This document shows positions 1-12,708 of a stretch of 64,000 nt of DNA, one piece after another. The translations under genes were made by a program, and so were the position numbers. Source of the stretch: Limonium bicolor (taxonomy: Eukaryota; Streptophyta; Magnoliopsida; Caryophyllales; Plumbaginaceae); contig CM041777.1 in assembly GCA_023374045.1 (NCBI GenBank), forward strand, positions 480,229,594 to 480,293,593, in the 5' to 3' direction. The notes beneath the pieces were generated by a model, which was not told the DNA's origin, did no database searches, and saw only the letters and a list, made by a program, of their open reading frames with translations. Each line of letters opens with the position of its first letter. Positions within the stretch are counted from its first letter, which is position 1.

Positions 1-1911
1 CCGACCCTCGTCCGACTCACGGCCCCTGGGTCGGACCGTTCCAGATTGTGCTACAGACCTTATTTTCTTTCCCATTTTCACCCATTGTTTCCCCAATCTT
101 CCTACATACATCCTTACATGTTTTAGCACTACTTAAACACTCTAAATCATGTTATTTCACTCCCTAATCCATTTCACAATCCTATACTACTTTATATGCA
201 TAATTTTCCAAGTTTCAACTCAACACTCACATTGTTTCTTCCCTTATTACATTATGCTACAGATTTTTGTTCTGACACTCCCCATCTATAGTTCCCTCTT
301 CTAATGTCATTTCTAATACTTCTAATGCATTACAACTATATTAACTATCTCTCCCAATCTACCTTCTATCTTTCTCTATCAAAATCTGTTACAACCTACA
401 TTATTCACCTAGTTTCTAGTGCACTAGGTGTTCTCATCCTATGTAAATTTTGCCATAGTCTCCCCTATATTTTTTTGCATTCTCACCACATTGTTTCACT
501 CACATCTTATTACCCAAATCTCCTGTTTTCAATAGCCTCAATATACATAGCTCTTATAACCAAATACCACCACAAAACACTCTTAAAATTCCTGCACTCA
601 ATATCCCAATCCCAACTATGTTTACACAAGTTTTACATGTCTTTTAAAGGTTCTAAACATTTGTTTCCTCCTACACATTATACTACCAATACATTACCAT
701 TTTACAATGCCCATATTAACTTCTAAAAAAAATCTGTTACATACATATATATAAGGCTAACAAAGGTGAGTATCATTACCTTGTTTCTCTTCTAGTTTCT
801 TTTCTTCCTCTCGCTTCTTCCTTCTTCCTTATTTCTCTCTCTACCGGTTGTAGTAATCCAAATTCTCTAACACTACAACCCATTCATATATCCACACCAT
901 TTTAATACACCATCTAACCCTAACCATTATTTAAAGCTTAATGCACATTTTAGGGTTTAGGAATTTCATTACCTTGCAAGGATGTGGGCGATGCTTAGGA
1001 TAGCTCAAGAACAATGTTTCCACTCCTCCAACAAAGCCAAAATCGGCTGGGTACAAAAGGAGCAAGCAAGAGTTTTAGCTCAAATTTCGTTTTGCCCTTA
1101 AGGCTAGAAAAACAATGGAGTTTCAAGAAGCTTTTTACCTCAAAAGAACAAGGAGAAGAAGGTGGTTCTAGTGGTGGTCTTGAAGCTCCAAATGCTCCAT
1201 ACCCATGGAGATGAAAGTTCTTGTTTTCGAATTTTGGAAAGAGGGAAATACTCTCCTTGATGAGAGGATTCCAATGGTACAAGTTTTGTAATTTTTGGAG
1301 GAGATTTGAGGGAGTAACAAGAAGAGAGAAGATGGAGTTTTGTGGGTTTGCTCAAGCTTCCATGGCTATCGCATGGGGAAGAAGAAAAATAGAGAGGAGG
1401 AGGTGAGTGTATAAGTGAGTGAAGAGAATAGAATGGAGGAGAGAGAGTGGTAAAGTGAGGTGGGGTTTGCTTTATTACTTTTGTCTCATAGCATATTAGA
1501 TAAGTGAGGAGAGTGAGAGAGAGGCCCAAATCGGACACCCCACTGCACACACACACACTTGCATTTTAATTTTAAAAGTGGACACATAAGTTTTGGTTAT
1601 TTATGTTTCTACCCCACAACTTCCCGTTTTTGACAGTTTTTACTAATTTCTCGTTTTACTGATTTTATTGGTTCTAAAGCTTCACTAATATTTATTAATG
1701 ACCATTTAGTTGACCAAAATTGTTACGAGTCTATTTGACCCGCTTAAAGTCACGTTTTCCCGGTTACCTCGAAAAACGCGCTTTAAGGTTCGTTAGTGTT
1801 TTTAATCCGTTTTCTTCGGCATTTGTTCCCTCGTGATTATTTATGCATAATTAAGCTTCTAAATTACTTATTAGCCTAATTAATCACTATTTTTAATTAC
1901 GGGGTATTTCA
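1..1911 (-). mobile_element. Partial LTR (start half) of a minus-strand LTR retrotransposon
   Basis: The right edge ends GGGGTATTTCA, so on the minus strand the sequence begins TGAAATACCCCG, a typical Ty3/gypsy LTR start. The base after it (1912) falls inside a gag zinc-knuckle reading frame, which fits an LTR element inserted into that gag. The 5 bp at 1912-1916 (CTGTT) would be one copy of the target duplication; the other lies outside the window. A minus-strand TATA-like run sits near 740-755, about 1.1 kb into the LTR. No polypurine tract precedes the LTR start on this side, so this edge faces the target and not an interior. No coding sequence is credible here: the several open frames have no recognisable domain. 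Solo LTR and complete element cannot be distinguished. Confidence 0.5.
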
Positions 1912-2099
1912 CTGTTGCAAGAAAGAGGGCCACCGGGAGTTCGAGTGCTGGATGAACCCTGAGAGCCGCAACTACAGGCCACCAAGGAATACTCAGAACA
2001 CCTCAGCTGGAGGATCTGGAGTACCACGAGGCGGTCAGGATGGCCAGACATCTACTGATGCTGGAGCCCAGAGAGGCAAGGGAGTAGATAGGGCATGAG
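1912..2099 (+). pseudogene. gag: Gag C-terminus with CCHC zinc-knuckle relic
   Basis: In the frame of the TGC at 1917 the sequence reads CKKEGHREFECW, matching the C-x4-H-x4-C half of a retroviral-type zinc knuckle, followed by a Gly/Gln/Arg-rich tail ending RGKGVDRA and a TGA stop at about 2097. The expected first cysteine, three codons upstream, is missing because the LTR boundary at 1911/1912 cuts the motif. In gypsy elements this knuckle binds genomic RNA during packaging. The rest of gag upstream is not in the window. Confidence 0.6.
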
Positions 2100-3584
2100 T
2101 ACCCTGAACTCCATGAAACCGCTGGTGGAAGACTTTTGCTTACTATGTTGTGTACTTACCTTGGATGTTAGATAGAGCTATGTTATAAGTATGTGGGAGT
2201 GTGTCATTGACCACTTGCCTTTTGTGTATGACTTTTGAGACTAGTTATGTGGACTCGATGCGAGTAACCTTGGAACCTTGACGGATTATATATATGAACA
2301 GGATGTTAACGCTTACATTATCATGTAGCCCATACTCGACGACACAGAGTCAATGAGACCAGTGATTGCTGAACCAATATTTCCACCTGCATGGCGCACT
2401 TGCTATTGCAAGCGCTATGACAAGTAAACCACTGAAATTTCCATCTGCCTTGCGCACTTGACAGAGCAAGTGCAGCAACTGCAACTATTACTTTTTAATC
2501 TTTTATTATATATATATAAAAAAATATTTTCATATTTTTCATACAAACCTTGAGATTAGAAACCTATGCAACCTCGGGAAGACCGTTAGTCCGACCACTG
2601 CAACAGAGGAAATTATACAGTTACTGTAATTGTAAACCACATCAGTTTAATTGTTCGAGAATTTTCAGACATGGCTTATTAGCCAAATACCATCAGGGTA
2701 TACCCGCATTTAATGCTAATCACTATTAGTGATGAATGTTTAGTCCTTATGGACAAGCATACCCTTTGTAGATGCACCACCGTCAGTGAGGATGGTTGGG
2801 AAGTGAAGAGCCAAGTTGCTCAAGCTATTATGCAATCTGCAATATATCCAATTGAACGGATGAGGGAACAAATATGAACTATGGATGAGATATGATCATG
2901 ATAAACAGGGACAAAAGGAATATGTGTACTCAATGAGATCGAATTAGGAGAACCAAGTTTGCTAAATATAGCATGAATTTTTCTTACACCGAGCTGAATA
3001 ACGTCAGCTTATGACACGAATTACCACCGATGCGACTAGGGCAATAGCACTTATTACAAGATAACCGATAACATGAATCAATAAACAACTAAAGGACATC
3101 CATCAAAAGGGAGATTGACAACAGAATACTTCACAATAACCGTGCGACAGACATTACCAGTTTACTAAACGAGACATGGGACGACCGCACTCCGATAGGA
3201 GCATGTGGGCCTGACAGACTTATTTATGAGTTAGTTGGGTAAGTAGTAATGTATCAGTACGGTACCCCATGCAAGTAGACAAGTAGTGTTAGGAACACGA
3301 GAAGTAGTCAACTCCATACTAAGGACAGTGATGAAGATTACCTCGAAGATGGACGAGAAGAGTCGCTGTTAAACCAACGGGCTAAAGAAATCAAGAACCT
3401 TCAATGGAGAGCAGTAGACAGTGTACAGTGAAGACAAGGAAACCATTCAAGGACGTGAAACCGAAGGATAGGAACATGGAAACCCATTATGGATGAATAA
3501 TATGTAGAATCCTCATAAGGATCGAGCAAATTCTTGCAATCCAGAGGAAATCTACCAGATAATGTGGACATAAACGCGTGACTA
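2100..3584 (+). other. Degraded retroelement interior, no readable domain
   Basis: This is the expected place for protease, reverse transcriptase and early RNase H of the gypsy element, but all frames are broken by stops and I recognise no motif. A short AT-rich run lies near 2490-2540. It is treated as pol decay because of its position between gag and RNase H remnants. Confidence 0.35.
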
Positions 3585-3668
3585 CGCAATGATGAGAGAC
3601 AAAGCTAATATACTAGCAGATACCTTAAGCAAGGAACAATGGACTTGGAATGTACCACTCACATGATA
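3585..3668 (+). pseudogene. pol: Ty3/gypsy RNase H C-terminal relic
   Basis: Plus-strand translation gives RDKANILADTLSKEQWTW, which corresponds to the conserved KANVVADALSR box closing the RNase H domain of plant gypsy polyproteins. The conserved A-D-x-L-S core is intact. Flanking sequence in the same frame is interrupted, so this is a relic. Its position, 1.4 kb upstream of the polypurine tract and LTR, and its orientation agree with the plus-strand element. Confidence 0.6.
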
Positions 3669-4375
3669 GTTCAGTCATCTTATCTGTTTGACTCATTAGA
3701 TATTAGCTGCTGAGCATTTACGCCTCTGCACTCTGTAGGACTGAGTGTTTTGGTATTGCACTTGGGCAGTTATTAATCTAGTGGGAATACTGAAAGATGT
3801 AATGGATATCAACACGAGTGTGTATCAAAGAACTACAACAGTGTGTTACTCCGGAACGAGACCACCAGGAGACACGGATGACAAGCTTTATCTCCGTGGA
3901 CATGTAGGCTGGTACGTCTTAGTATTACAAAGACAAGTGCAAAGAGCACTAAGTACTAACAATAGCCAATGTCATAGTATACCTCAAGCTGAATATCAGT
4001 GAGAGAAGACACACGAATGTATGCTAGTGATCCAAATGAGGGGATACACAGCAATGAAAAGAGGCAAACTAAGCCTATGTTCATGGGTCTGCAACTCATA
4101 CGGAGCGAGTGGGCCCATAAGAATGAACTTGGGAGAGAGCACAAATAGTTCAGTGCCACACCCTTTATGTATTGTGGAGCCCAGAAGGGCTAGAGTCATA
4201 CCCGTCTCTCTGATATGAGGATAATCCACGAGTTGGAGAACTCTATGAGAGCCAAGTATCCAGCGCTCCTTGTTGAACGGCTGTTGTATACTTGTGGGGT
4301 ACGGGGGCGTAACCCTTTTTAAGGGGGGTAGAGCCTCTTGGCTGTGCACTTGTGTGCACTAAGTTTTGTTGTTTC
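3669..4375 (+). other. 3' untranslated or decayed pol region of the gypsy element
   Basis: No domain is recognisable between the RNase H relic and the palindrome array. An integrase should lie here in a complete gypsy element; its absence points to deletion or strong decay. A polypurine-tract-like TTTTTAAGGGGGGTAGAG occurs at 4316-4333. Confidence 0.3.
4316..4333 (+). other. Second polypurine-tract-like site
   Basis: TTTTTAAGGGGGGTAGAG repeats the sequence that precedes the 3' LTR at 4971-4987, about 655 bp earlier. No LTR start follows it. It may be a duplicated or former PPT. Confidence 0.45.
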
Positions 4376-4580
4376 GTATGCGGGGCATACAGGAGTTTGT
4401 GGTATGTGGGGCATACGAGGTTTGTTTATTTGTTTGTTTCGTATGCATTGCATACAGTGAATTGGTGGTATGCGGGGCATACGAGGTATTGTTGGTTATG
4501 TTTGGTACGCGGGGCGTACGTTGTTGGTTTGTTTGTTTGGTGTGTGATGTGCATTTGTATGTATGTATCTTATGAGATAC
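4376..4580. repeat. Array of six short palindromes (GTATGC-NNN-GCATAC type)
   Basis: Six dyads of 15-16 bp lie at 4376-4390, 4402-4416, 4441-4455, 4468-4482, 4505-4519 and 4565-4580, spaced 26 to 60 bp apart. Arms are GTATGC/GCATAC in copies 1, 3 and 4 and GTATG/CATAC in copy 2. Copy 5 is GTACGC/GCGTAC and copy 6 GTATCT/AGATAC, so in these two the changes in one arm are matched in the other. The array sits between two PPT-like sites in the 3' untranslated region of the gypsy element. Confidence 0.75.
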
Positions 4581-4970
4581 CTGTTTGAATGATGTATATA
4601 CACCCATGTGTGTAGTACTTTTCTTATGCTACTTGTGATATATATATTTATATTGCTTTGTAGAATGATTACATATGGTATCGCCTAGATACGAAATGAA
4701 TCTTAAGTTATGGAATCTGGAAGGATGGTATGTCATGGACACCTCGGGGAGGTTGTCAGGGTTTGTAGAATTGATAGGAAATAATGGTGCTGATGGATCA
4801 CCTATATCCATATATGATTGAAATAACGCCACAAAGTGATGGCTATGTGCTGTATAAGCGCAATACGATGTATGTAAATGATATATCACATAGATATACA
4901 TTATGGGAATCATGGGTAGTTACATATTTATATACTTACCTATTTGATTAAGCGACTTCGGGACGAAGTC

Positions 4971-4987
4971 TTTTTAAGGGGGGTAGA
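4971..4987 (+). other. Polypurine tract of the Ty3/gypsy element
   Basis: TTTTTAAGGGGGGTAGA, preceded by CGACTTCGGGACGAAGTC, ends two bases before the TG that opens the LTR. A PPT directly upstream of the 3' LTR is where plus-strand cDNA synthesis is primed, and it fixes the element's orientation as plus. Confidence 0.75.
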
Positions 4988-4988
4988 T

Positions 4989-7900
4989 TGAAATACCCTA
5001 AACTAATAAAACATGGATTAAACATCTAATCACATTAGTTAAGGCCTAAACATGCCTTAAAAGTCAACTGAGAACAACAGTGGTCAACACAAAGCAAGAC
5101 ATTGCACCCTTTGACTGTTTTAGGTAAATAAATACCCAAATAAACTACTTAGGACCTAAAAATTTGTCATAATCATATTAACACATGACTAAACATATTA
5201 AAATAGTTGGAAAACACTCCAACACAAAGAACAAGCATTTTCATGCTTCAAGGTCAAGTAGGGCAAAAATGTGCTCTAAGAAAACCTTAAAGGTCTAATG
5301 ACCTCTAAATGATATAAAATTGGATTCCATGATCAAATATCATGTAAGGAACACAACAAAACTGTTCTCAAAGAAAAATAAGCTCAGAAACACCTTGCGA
5401 CACAAAATGTGCACTAAAACACCTTAAAGCATGTTTTTGTGTAATTGCCTTCTAAATTGGCTTTTAAATGGGCTTAAAGGTTATAATTACCTATAAATAT
5501 GCTAATATATCATATTATAACATATTAGGAATTTAATTCCAGAAATATAAAAATTTTTACAAATTTAATATTAAAATATTAATAAAACCCTAAAAGGGGG
5601 CCCGCTTGAGTCAACATTGACTAAGAATGGTCAATTGGTCAAATTTGACCCCTTGGACCTCATGGAGTCGGCAGTCACAAGCAGGGGGAGCCTGAATTCG
5701 CCACTTGCAAGTACAAGAGACAAGCTCCAACACCATTCCATAAATTAAGGGAACTACTTTTACCTTTATAATATTATAGTCTATATATCACACTTTTGGC
5801 TCCTTGATTGAATCATCCTTCAAAAAAAACGTGTGAGACTCACTCAGCCCCTCCAATAACCGATGCCAATAATACATGGTGACTCATCAAACACTAAATT
5901 CATTAAACAAGTCAAAAATGTGTTTTAAGACAAATTTGACCTATTCTCTCATTTCCTTCATTCCTAGCCGACACCAGCAGCTCCTCATCCTCCCTTTGGC
6001 TTCTCCAAACCGTGGCTAACATGCCAAATACAGAGGAGAACAACAATTGACATAGGTAAGCTTATTAAGCCATTTTATGTTCAATTTCTTCACAATTCTT
6101 TCCTCTTTCGGTGGATCTAAGCATCAACCATTTCCATCCATGGATCTAGGTTGTTTTGGAGGTTAAATGAAGGGGGAATCTCGGCATTAACAAGGGAAGA
6201 AGGTGGAGAAAGCTAATCTTGTTCTTAAGGTAAAAAAATGTGTTTTAAGCACTTATCTTTTGATTCTCTTTAGATCCGGTTGTAAAACCTGTTCTCATAG
6301 CCTTATAATCTTCTTCTTAACATACTTATTCAGTGGATCTATCAAGAGCTTCAAGGTATAGCCAGATCCAAGACAAAAACACCATTTTAATCAAGGTAAA
6401 AATTAGCCATCTTCTAATCTGAGTTATGTCGGTTTTAAGCCTTGGCTTAGTAGCTCTTTTGATGCTCTTTTCCTACTATATAAGCAGGCCGAAGACACCT
6501 TGGCTTGCCTTGTTGTTTTAAGGTAAAATCTTACCTTGAAATATACACTAAAACACTTCTTAAGGTTAGATCTTGTTTGGAGACTAACCATATCATTATG
6601 TTGCTGTTAGAACTCATCTAAGAAGCTGTGGAAATTTTCCTTGAAATTGTCGTGGCCAAACAAGGCTTATACTAGGCAAAAACAAGGTATAAATCACTTA
6701 AACATTCACTTGGTATATTAATATGTAATTATACATATGTATATGTATATGCCGTGAGTGAACATGGTTAATAAGGTCTTATTTTGACCTTAGGTGATTA
6801 AGGAATGGTTTGGTAAATTTATCTAACTAATTAATTAACATAATTTTCAAATTTAAGACATTATGTGGAAAATTGGTAAATATGGAAAAATATGTGTAAG
6901 GGCCGAGAGTTTAATGCATTTTTGGGCATTTATGTGTAATTTATTTTATCAGCTAATGTTTGTAATAAGGCCATGTACTTTAGGCCATTTTATTTATGCA
7001 TTTATAAGGTTTTATTTAAGTTTAGGTGGTATATATACATTACCGCATATTATAAGGGGTTAAAGTGTAATTAAATTAAATTTGGGGGCTATATAATAAT
7101 AAAGCCGAAAATTAGAGGTTTAAATGAGTTTATATAGAAATTATAAGATTATATAAAGTTTTGGGGTTAAATGGTAATTTCTAGTAAGTATGGGTATCAA
7201 ACCGTAATATATGGAGATTAATGGTCAAGGAAATATTAAGGTGGTCAACCTTGACCATATGGTAGTTTTTGACCAAATTAAATAAGTTAGATAACTTATT
7301 TAAGGTTTTATAATAAGATAAGTATTTAATTGTAACATTTATATAACATATGTGGTATATATGTTATTACCGAAAATAAAGGGTGTATAATTGTATTATA
7401 AACACCCATGGGCTATTAGGATTTTTAGGAATTATTGGGTGATTTTGGAATAAAATAACTATAATGTATAATATAGTTATTATGTCATTATGACACTTTG
7501 GAATAGTAGGTGGGGTGGAATTATAATATACCGAGTATATGGTTAATAAGGGTGAGATAACCCTTAGGTGAAATTTGGTGATTTGAATTATAGGAGTATT
7601 TAATAAGATATGTATAATATATAGTTTTAATGATATTATAAACTATATGTTATAAATGGGCCAAATGGCAGTTATAGGAATTTGGTGGGTCTGTTCGGAA
7701 TTTTACAAAATATAACCATAGGTTATACCATTTTATATTAAGGTTTAAAATGTTATATTATATGGTAATATAACATGGTATAAATTATGGGGTGATTTTG
7801 TAAATAGGAAACTATGGATTATGGAAAAGAATAAGGTTTTAATATATGTGCCTATGCGGCAATATAAATAGTTTTGTATAAAAACTATAGGTTATAATTA

Positions 7901-10286
7901 AAGAAGATAAAATATCATACTACATGATATTAGTATATAGTATAACATTACATAATGTTATGTGGTCAAATAGAATTTAAATGGAATTAAGGGCTGTACC
8001 GAATTTATAAAAGTTTGGAATATGAATTTTAGACTAAGGTCTATAATGTTATAATGTTTATAACAATTATATGATTAAGGTGGTTTAATGGAATTAATAA
8101 GAAGATATTCACATTAAATAATGTGACAAATTATAATAAATAAGATTATAAACGACGGTTTTTATTAAACCTTAGGAGTTGTAATAATACAACATAAAGA
8201 TGGTACATAATATTAGGATAATACTAATATAAGTTGTAAAGTATAATACAACTAATGCGAATAATCATCTAATATATGATAAAATGTAACATATAATATA
8301 AGAGTTTTATAACTCATGGAACTTACCTATATTGGTAAATATAACATTACAAGAATAACGTATAAATGATGGATTATATATGTTGGAAACCATATAATAT
8401 AATGGGTGGTAATTACAAAAATAGTTACAAACTATATGATAGTTTTTGAATGCAAATATAATTTGCTAAGATAATGGATAATATAATACAATGTATTAAT
8501 TGATGTGGAAACAATACAATTAATAAGTCATGCATGCATACATGCAACAATAGGTTATATACCTAAATTAATTGGTGGATAAGATTAAAGAAATATAATG
8601 AATTAAACTAAACAGTCGGAATATTTTGACATACGAGTTTTAGTAACAAAGCCGACCGGTTTAGAGGAACCCGTAACAAATAACTGTAGAAATCCGGGGA
8701 TGAACTGTCGGGGTTACTTGTTATTCGGAAGTACCGGATGTAGTTAGTCATGGAGACTGACTTATAGTTTTATTACCATTTAGATCATACTTCAGACGGA
8801 GGCGCTTGACGAGCTAGTGGTCTACACTGCGCATCCTAGGTCTTGGTGAACGGTATGTAAAGGGGTTTGATCCGAGTTGTCCTAAGGAAACTCCTTGGGC
8901 TCGGATTTGGTTGATATCACTTGTGTGTTAAGTGTTTTGGATACATGTATGTGATTGTGTGCTACTGCATTAATTATTTATGCACGAGCGTCCTACGGGA
9001 CTAACACTACGTCGACTATAGATCGACTTATACAAACATACATATACGTTATTGTGATAACATGACGGTTACTTGATATAATACCCATAGTATTAATATT
9101 AAGTATATGGTGACCTAAGTAAAACACTTAGGAACGAGTCACGACATTGTCGGTCTCTAGAGCATGGACCTCGAACATGAATATGACCTAGATTATTTCT
9201 AGGTATGCGTGAGACCCATTGGGCAGCTAATTAATAATTATATTCTCCATAAGACTAAGAGCAGATCTTAAACATTATGAGAGAGAGATGGTATGAGTTG
9301 AGGTGAGGAATCCCGGTAGTTTACGAACTACTTGGTTGCACATTTGTGATCACTGAGGGGTTCCCGATCGGGTTCCGCTCCAGGTTTATACCCAACAAGC
9401 CCTATTTGGATCGTGGGTCAGGTGGCTACGGCCTTTTATATGGACGTCTTACGAGACAAAAGAGAATAGTCAGGGGCCTCCGGACCTCTGGCGAAATGAG
9501 CACCTTTGTGTGTACGGGAGGACTACTGTCCATGGTGAGGTTATCGGGTTGTCTTAACATGACGCCCAACTGGTATAAATTAAACATGGTTTGGATGGGG
9601 CCTTAAAGGCCAAGGTAAATTAAATATGGAAACTGTACGCTACGGCGATTGTACATTGTACATTATACTGCAATTATTTCGATACGTCGATTATACAACT
9701 GTTGTTTGTGATATGATATGAATGTTGGATTGGATGGATGGTTATGTTTATATGCATGATATTACAGTATTGATTATAACTGTGAAATGGTAAAGCATGA
9801 AACCAATCTAATAATAAGATGGTTAAAATGACTAAGTGACCATTAGGGTCCAGGCCCGGCATACTCAGCGTCTATCGCTGATACTACACTCATGCAGGTT
9901 GTTGATTATTGTCGAAGACGAAGTGCGGGAACAAGATAATTAGAGTTTACTTTAATTACCGCACATGGAGTTTGTTTGTATAGCAATGAAGATGGTGAAT
10001 TGTATTATGGTACGGTTATGTATATTCAGGTTTGGGTAGACGCTCACTTGTCGATGTTTATGAGTATGGAATTAGTATGATGTATAGGAGTATCCTCGTT
10101 ATCATAGCGGTTAGCAGTTTATTTATGTTGGTTGTTAGATGTAGTTGGCTTCGTTGCTCGTATGGGCGAGTAATGGCCGGTGACACCCGAGTGAGTAATG
10201 TTGTTATTATTTATTCTTCCGCTGTAAGACGTTTTATTTATTGCTACGTGAGAGATTATTACGTGATTATGGAGGGGGGTGTTACA
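4989..10286 (+). repeat. Long (about 5.3 kb) 3' LTR of the Ty3/gypsy element
   Basis: It starts TGAAATACCC immediately after the PPT and ends GGGTGTTACA. These are imperfect inverted ends: the reverse complement of the right end is TGTAACACCC, two mismatches in ten. The body is very AT-rich, especially 6700-8600, with no coding capacity beyond short chance frames. The last kilobase (8800-10286) is less AT-rich and ends in the form usual for Tekay-type LTRs. The 5' LTR is absent from the window, so length and integrity cannot be checked against a partner. It could also be a composite of an LTR start and a later LTR end. Confidence 0.5.
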
Positions 10287-10511
10287 TCAGCGCCGCATTT
10301 TGATTAGAAAACTAGAAATATTGCTTTAATAATTAGCTAGAAAATTAAAGCGCATGAAGAACAGGAATTAAACTACTGCAATTATAATCAGAGAAAAGAT
10401 TACAAAATAAACATAAAGATTCGGTTTGCTACCCCAACCCGGGGAGCTAAACTAACTACTCAAACATAAACATAAAAATAACAAAAATAACAGAGAAAAA
10501 CATCAATATGT
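10287..10511. other. Short spacer between gypsy LTR and CACTA element
   Basis: AT-rich sequence with no recognisable feature. It presumably represents the target DNA of both elements. Confidence 0.4.
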
Positions 10512-12708
10512 CACTACAAAAAAACAGTCTATGTTGGACGCAATTATCTGGAGTTTACTGCGCAACTGTCACGTCAAAAATTACAATATCAACGCCTCAT
10601 GCTCGCGTCGCCTACCTAGGTGTCAAAATAAATTTCAACGCAACACCCGTACATATTTCGACAAAATACTTTCCGCCAAAATGCACATAGCTACGTCGCA
10701 AGTTTTACGCTGAACTTGATTATAGTTGCGTAGAAAATGCCTAGCACAATTTCAAAAAAAAAATAGAGATTTATGGACTCAATAAAAAATAAGTCAATAA
10801 TCAAATAGTATTCTCAATACATAATACAACAAACCGAAATTCACGCATTTCTCCTCCCAATTTCCCAGAGAAAGATGCTTACTAAGCCAATTTGCATCTA
10901 TGAATTTATATTGTCCAAAAGTCTTGTAACAGGCAAGATCCCTATAGGCAAGGTTGCATAACAAGAATACAGGATAAACATGGCTTGACAGCAACAATAG
11001 TTGCTTCACACCTAGATTTATCTCTAACATCATATAATTAACTCATAAGTCTGCATCATCATAGTCACAGATTTTGCAGTGATGATTAGAATGTTCTGGC
11101 ATATCTTTTTCCAATAGCGTGGTCCTGAAAAAAGCAGTGGCTGAAAAAATCATACCATAAGGATGAATTTCTAAAGATAACATGGTCACAAACAAATCAT
11201 AAATGAACATAAACTAAAGAGACATCCAGCAATATGTTCCTAAAAACTTCCAGTACTAACCAAACATTATTTCATAAATGAACATAACTTCAAGAGACAT
11301 CCTACAATATGTCACTATTAAAAACTTACAGTACCCTGACCATTGTTCCTCTTCCAGAATTCATTACATTCTGTTTTCCAGCTATTCACACATTTTCTGC
11401 AAAATTTGACATGACCTGAAAAGGGTAGATGACTAAAAGGATTTAAACAACAGAATGTAATGATACTAGAACTTTTTTTTTCCAATTTCGAGCATTGATG
11501 AGTTGAGTATGAGTGAATGAGATACATTATTCCAGATCATTCAAATCCTGATTCCAAAAAAATATCACATTTAACCTTCAAATAACAACCAAGAATGAAG
11601 ATTTAGAACTGTTCATCAGACCTAGGATCATTGCATATATATTAGCTTGATACAACATCATTGGTCTACCAGAGTGGTTGGACAAGTCTGATTAATGATC
11701 TATGATAGAATTTATTGAATTTAATAATAGAATGATCTAACTAGTTATTTTAAGAAGAAAACAGGTGGTAGTAGCTTAAAGGGAGAAGCTGCTAATACCT
11801 TATAATAATTGAAGCCCCATAAAGTGTTTGCAAATATTAACTCCAATAAGGATTTATCCTGCAATTAAAAATAATTGTAAATGATATGTTGGAAAACATA
11901 AATGTCTAAAATATCAGAGAATTAAACAGAGTAGTACAAACAAAAGCTAACTGTCACCTCATTTCATATATGTCACCAACTCCATTTCATCTGCTTGTCA
12001 TTACCATTTCATTTGTCAACAGACAAAACACAATGGTTAAATGAGTGTCATCAACAACAAAATAAAAAAGAATGGTTAAGATAAAAGATCCATTAAGCAC
12101 TGTAACCAAGGAGAACAAGATGCAGTTATAACAACCAATTCCAAGTAAGAAAAGGTATACTTTAAAGATAACATGGTTCACATTTCTATCAGATAAATGT
12201 AATATATGCTGATCTAACATTATATTTCATTTTTGTTAAACACACATTTCAATTCACAATCTAGAGATGACATAAGGTGGCTAAAGCAGATTGCTTTTCC
12301 CAATTTTTTGTCTGAAACAATCGTGATATTAAAAGAAGAAGTCAGGTTTTTTTTCTACAGAGTGTTGAGACACTTAAAGTCAATGGTTTTGTTCTAGTTT
12401 TAACATCAACAACAACTCAAACAACTTGTCCTTGGCAGTCAGAAAAGAAAACAAAGACAATGACCTGGGAGGTAGCACTGACCAAGTTAACTTGAAAGGT
12501 GGGAAAACAGATCAATCCTGCGCCTGGAAAATCAAAAGCCTTGCTTCAAATTAGGAACAACCAAAGATAGAAGCATTTAGAGTACCATTGTGTCAGTCTG
12601 TAATATGATGAGGATCAACAATTTTACTCAACAAAGCTATTGAATCCACACATCAAAGCCATAAATTAAATTTATCAAGAAAGCTTTAAACATCAAGCAA
12701 GAAACAGT

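Larger units (their letters stand above)
1912..10286 (+). mobile_element. Decayed Ty3/gypsy (chromovirus, Tekay/Del-like) retrotransposon, 3' part
   Basis: Read on the plus strand, this stretch holds a gag zinc-knuckle relic (1912-2099), about 2.9 kb of stop-riddled sequence with an RNase H tail relic near 3590-3668, a polypurine tract at 4971-4987 and then a TG...CA LTR. The stretch before the LTR (GGGACGAAGTC followed by TTTTTAAGGGGGGTAGA) is the layout I know from Tekay/Del-type chromoviruses. No intact protease, reverse transcriptase or integrase is readable. The interior is only 3.1 kb, so most of pol is deleted or unrecognisable. The 5' LTR is not in the window. Confidence 0.6.

Noticed and set aside
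304..726. 140-codon plus-strand open frame near the window start
   Set aside because: It lies inside AT-rich LTR sequence, has no domain and is low in complexity; a chance frame.
1140..1556. 138-codon minus-strand frame
   Set aside because: Ser/Pro/His-rich composition from CT-rich LTR DNA; overlapping frames on both strands are equally long and none has a motif.
4352..4607. Overlapping open frames on both strands with repeated VCGAYE or YAPHTTNS words
   Set aside because: The repeats in protein come from the palindrome array in DNA; symmetry on both strands shows that the DNA, not the peptide, is repeated.
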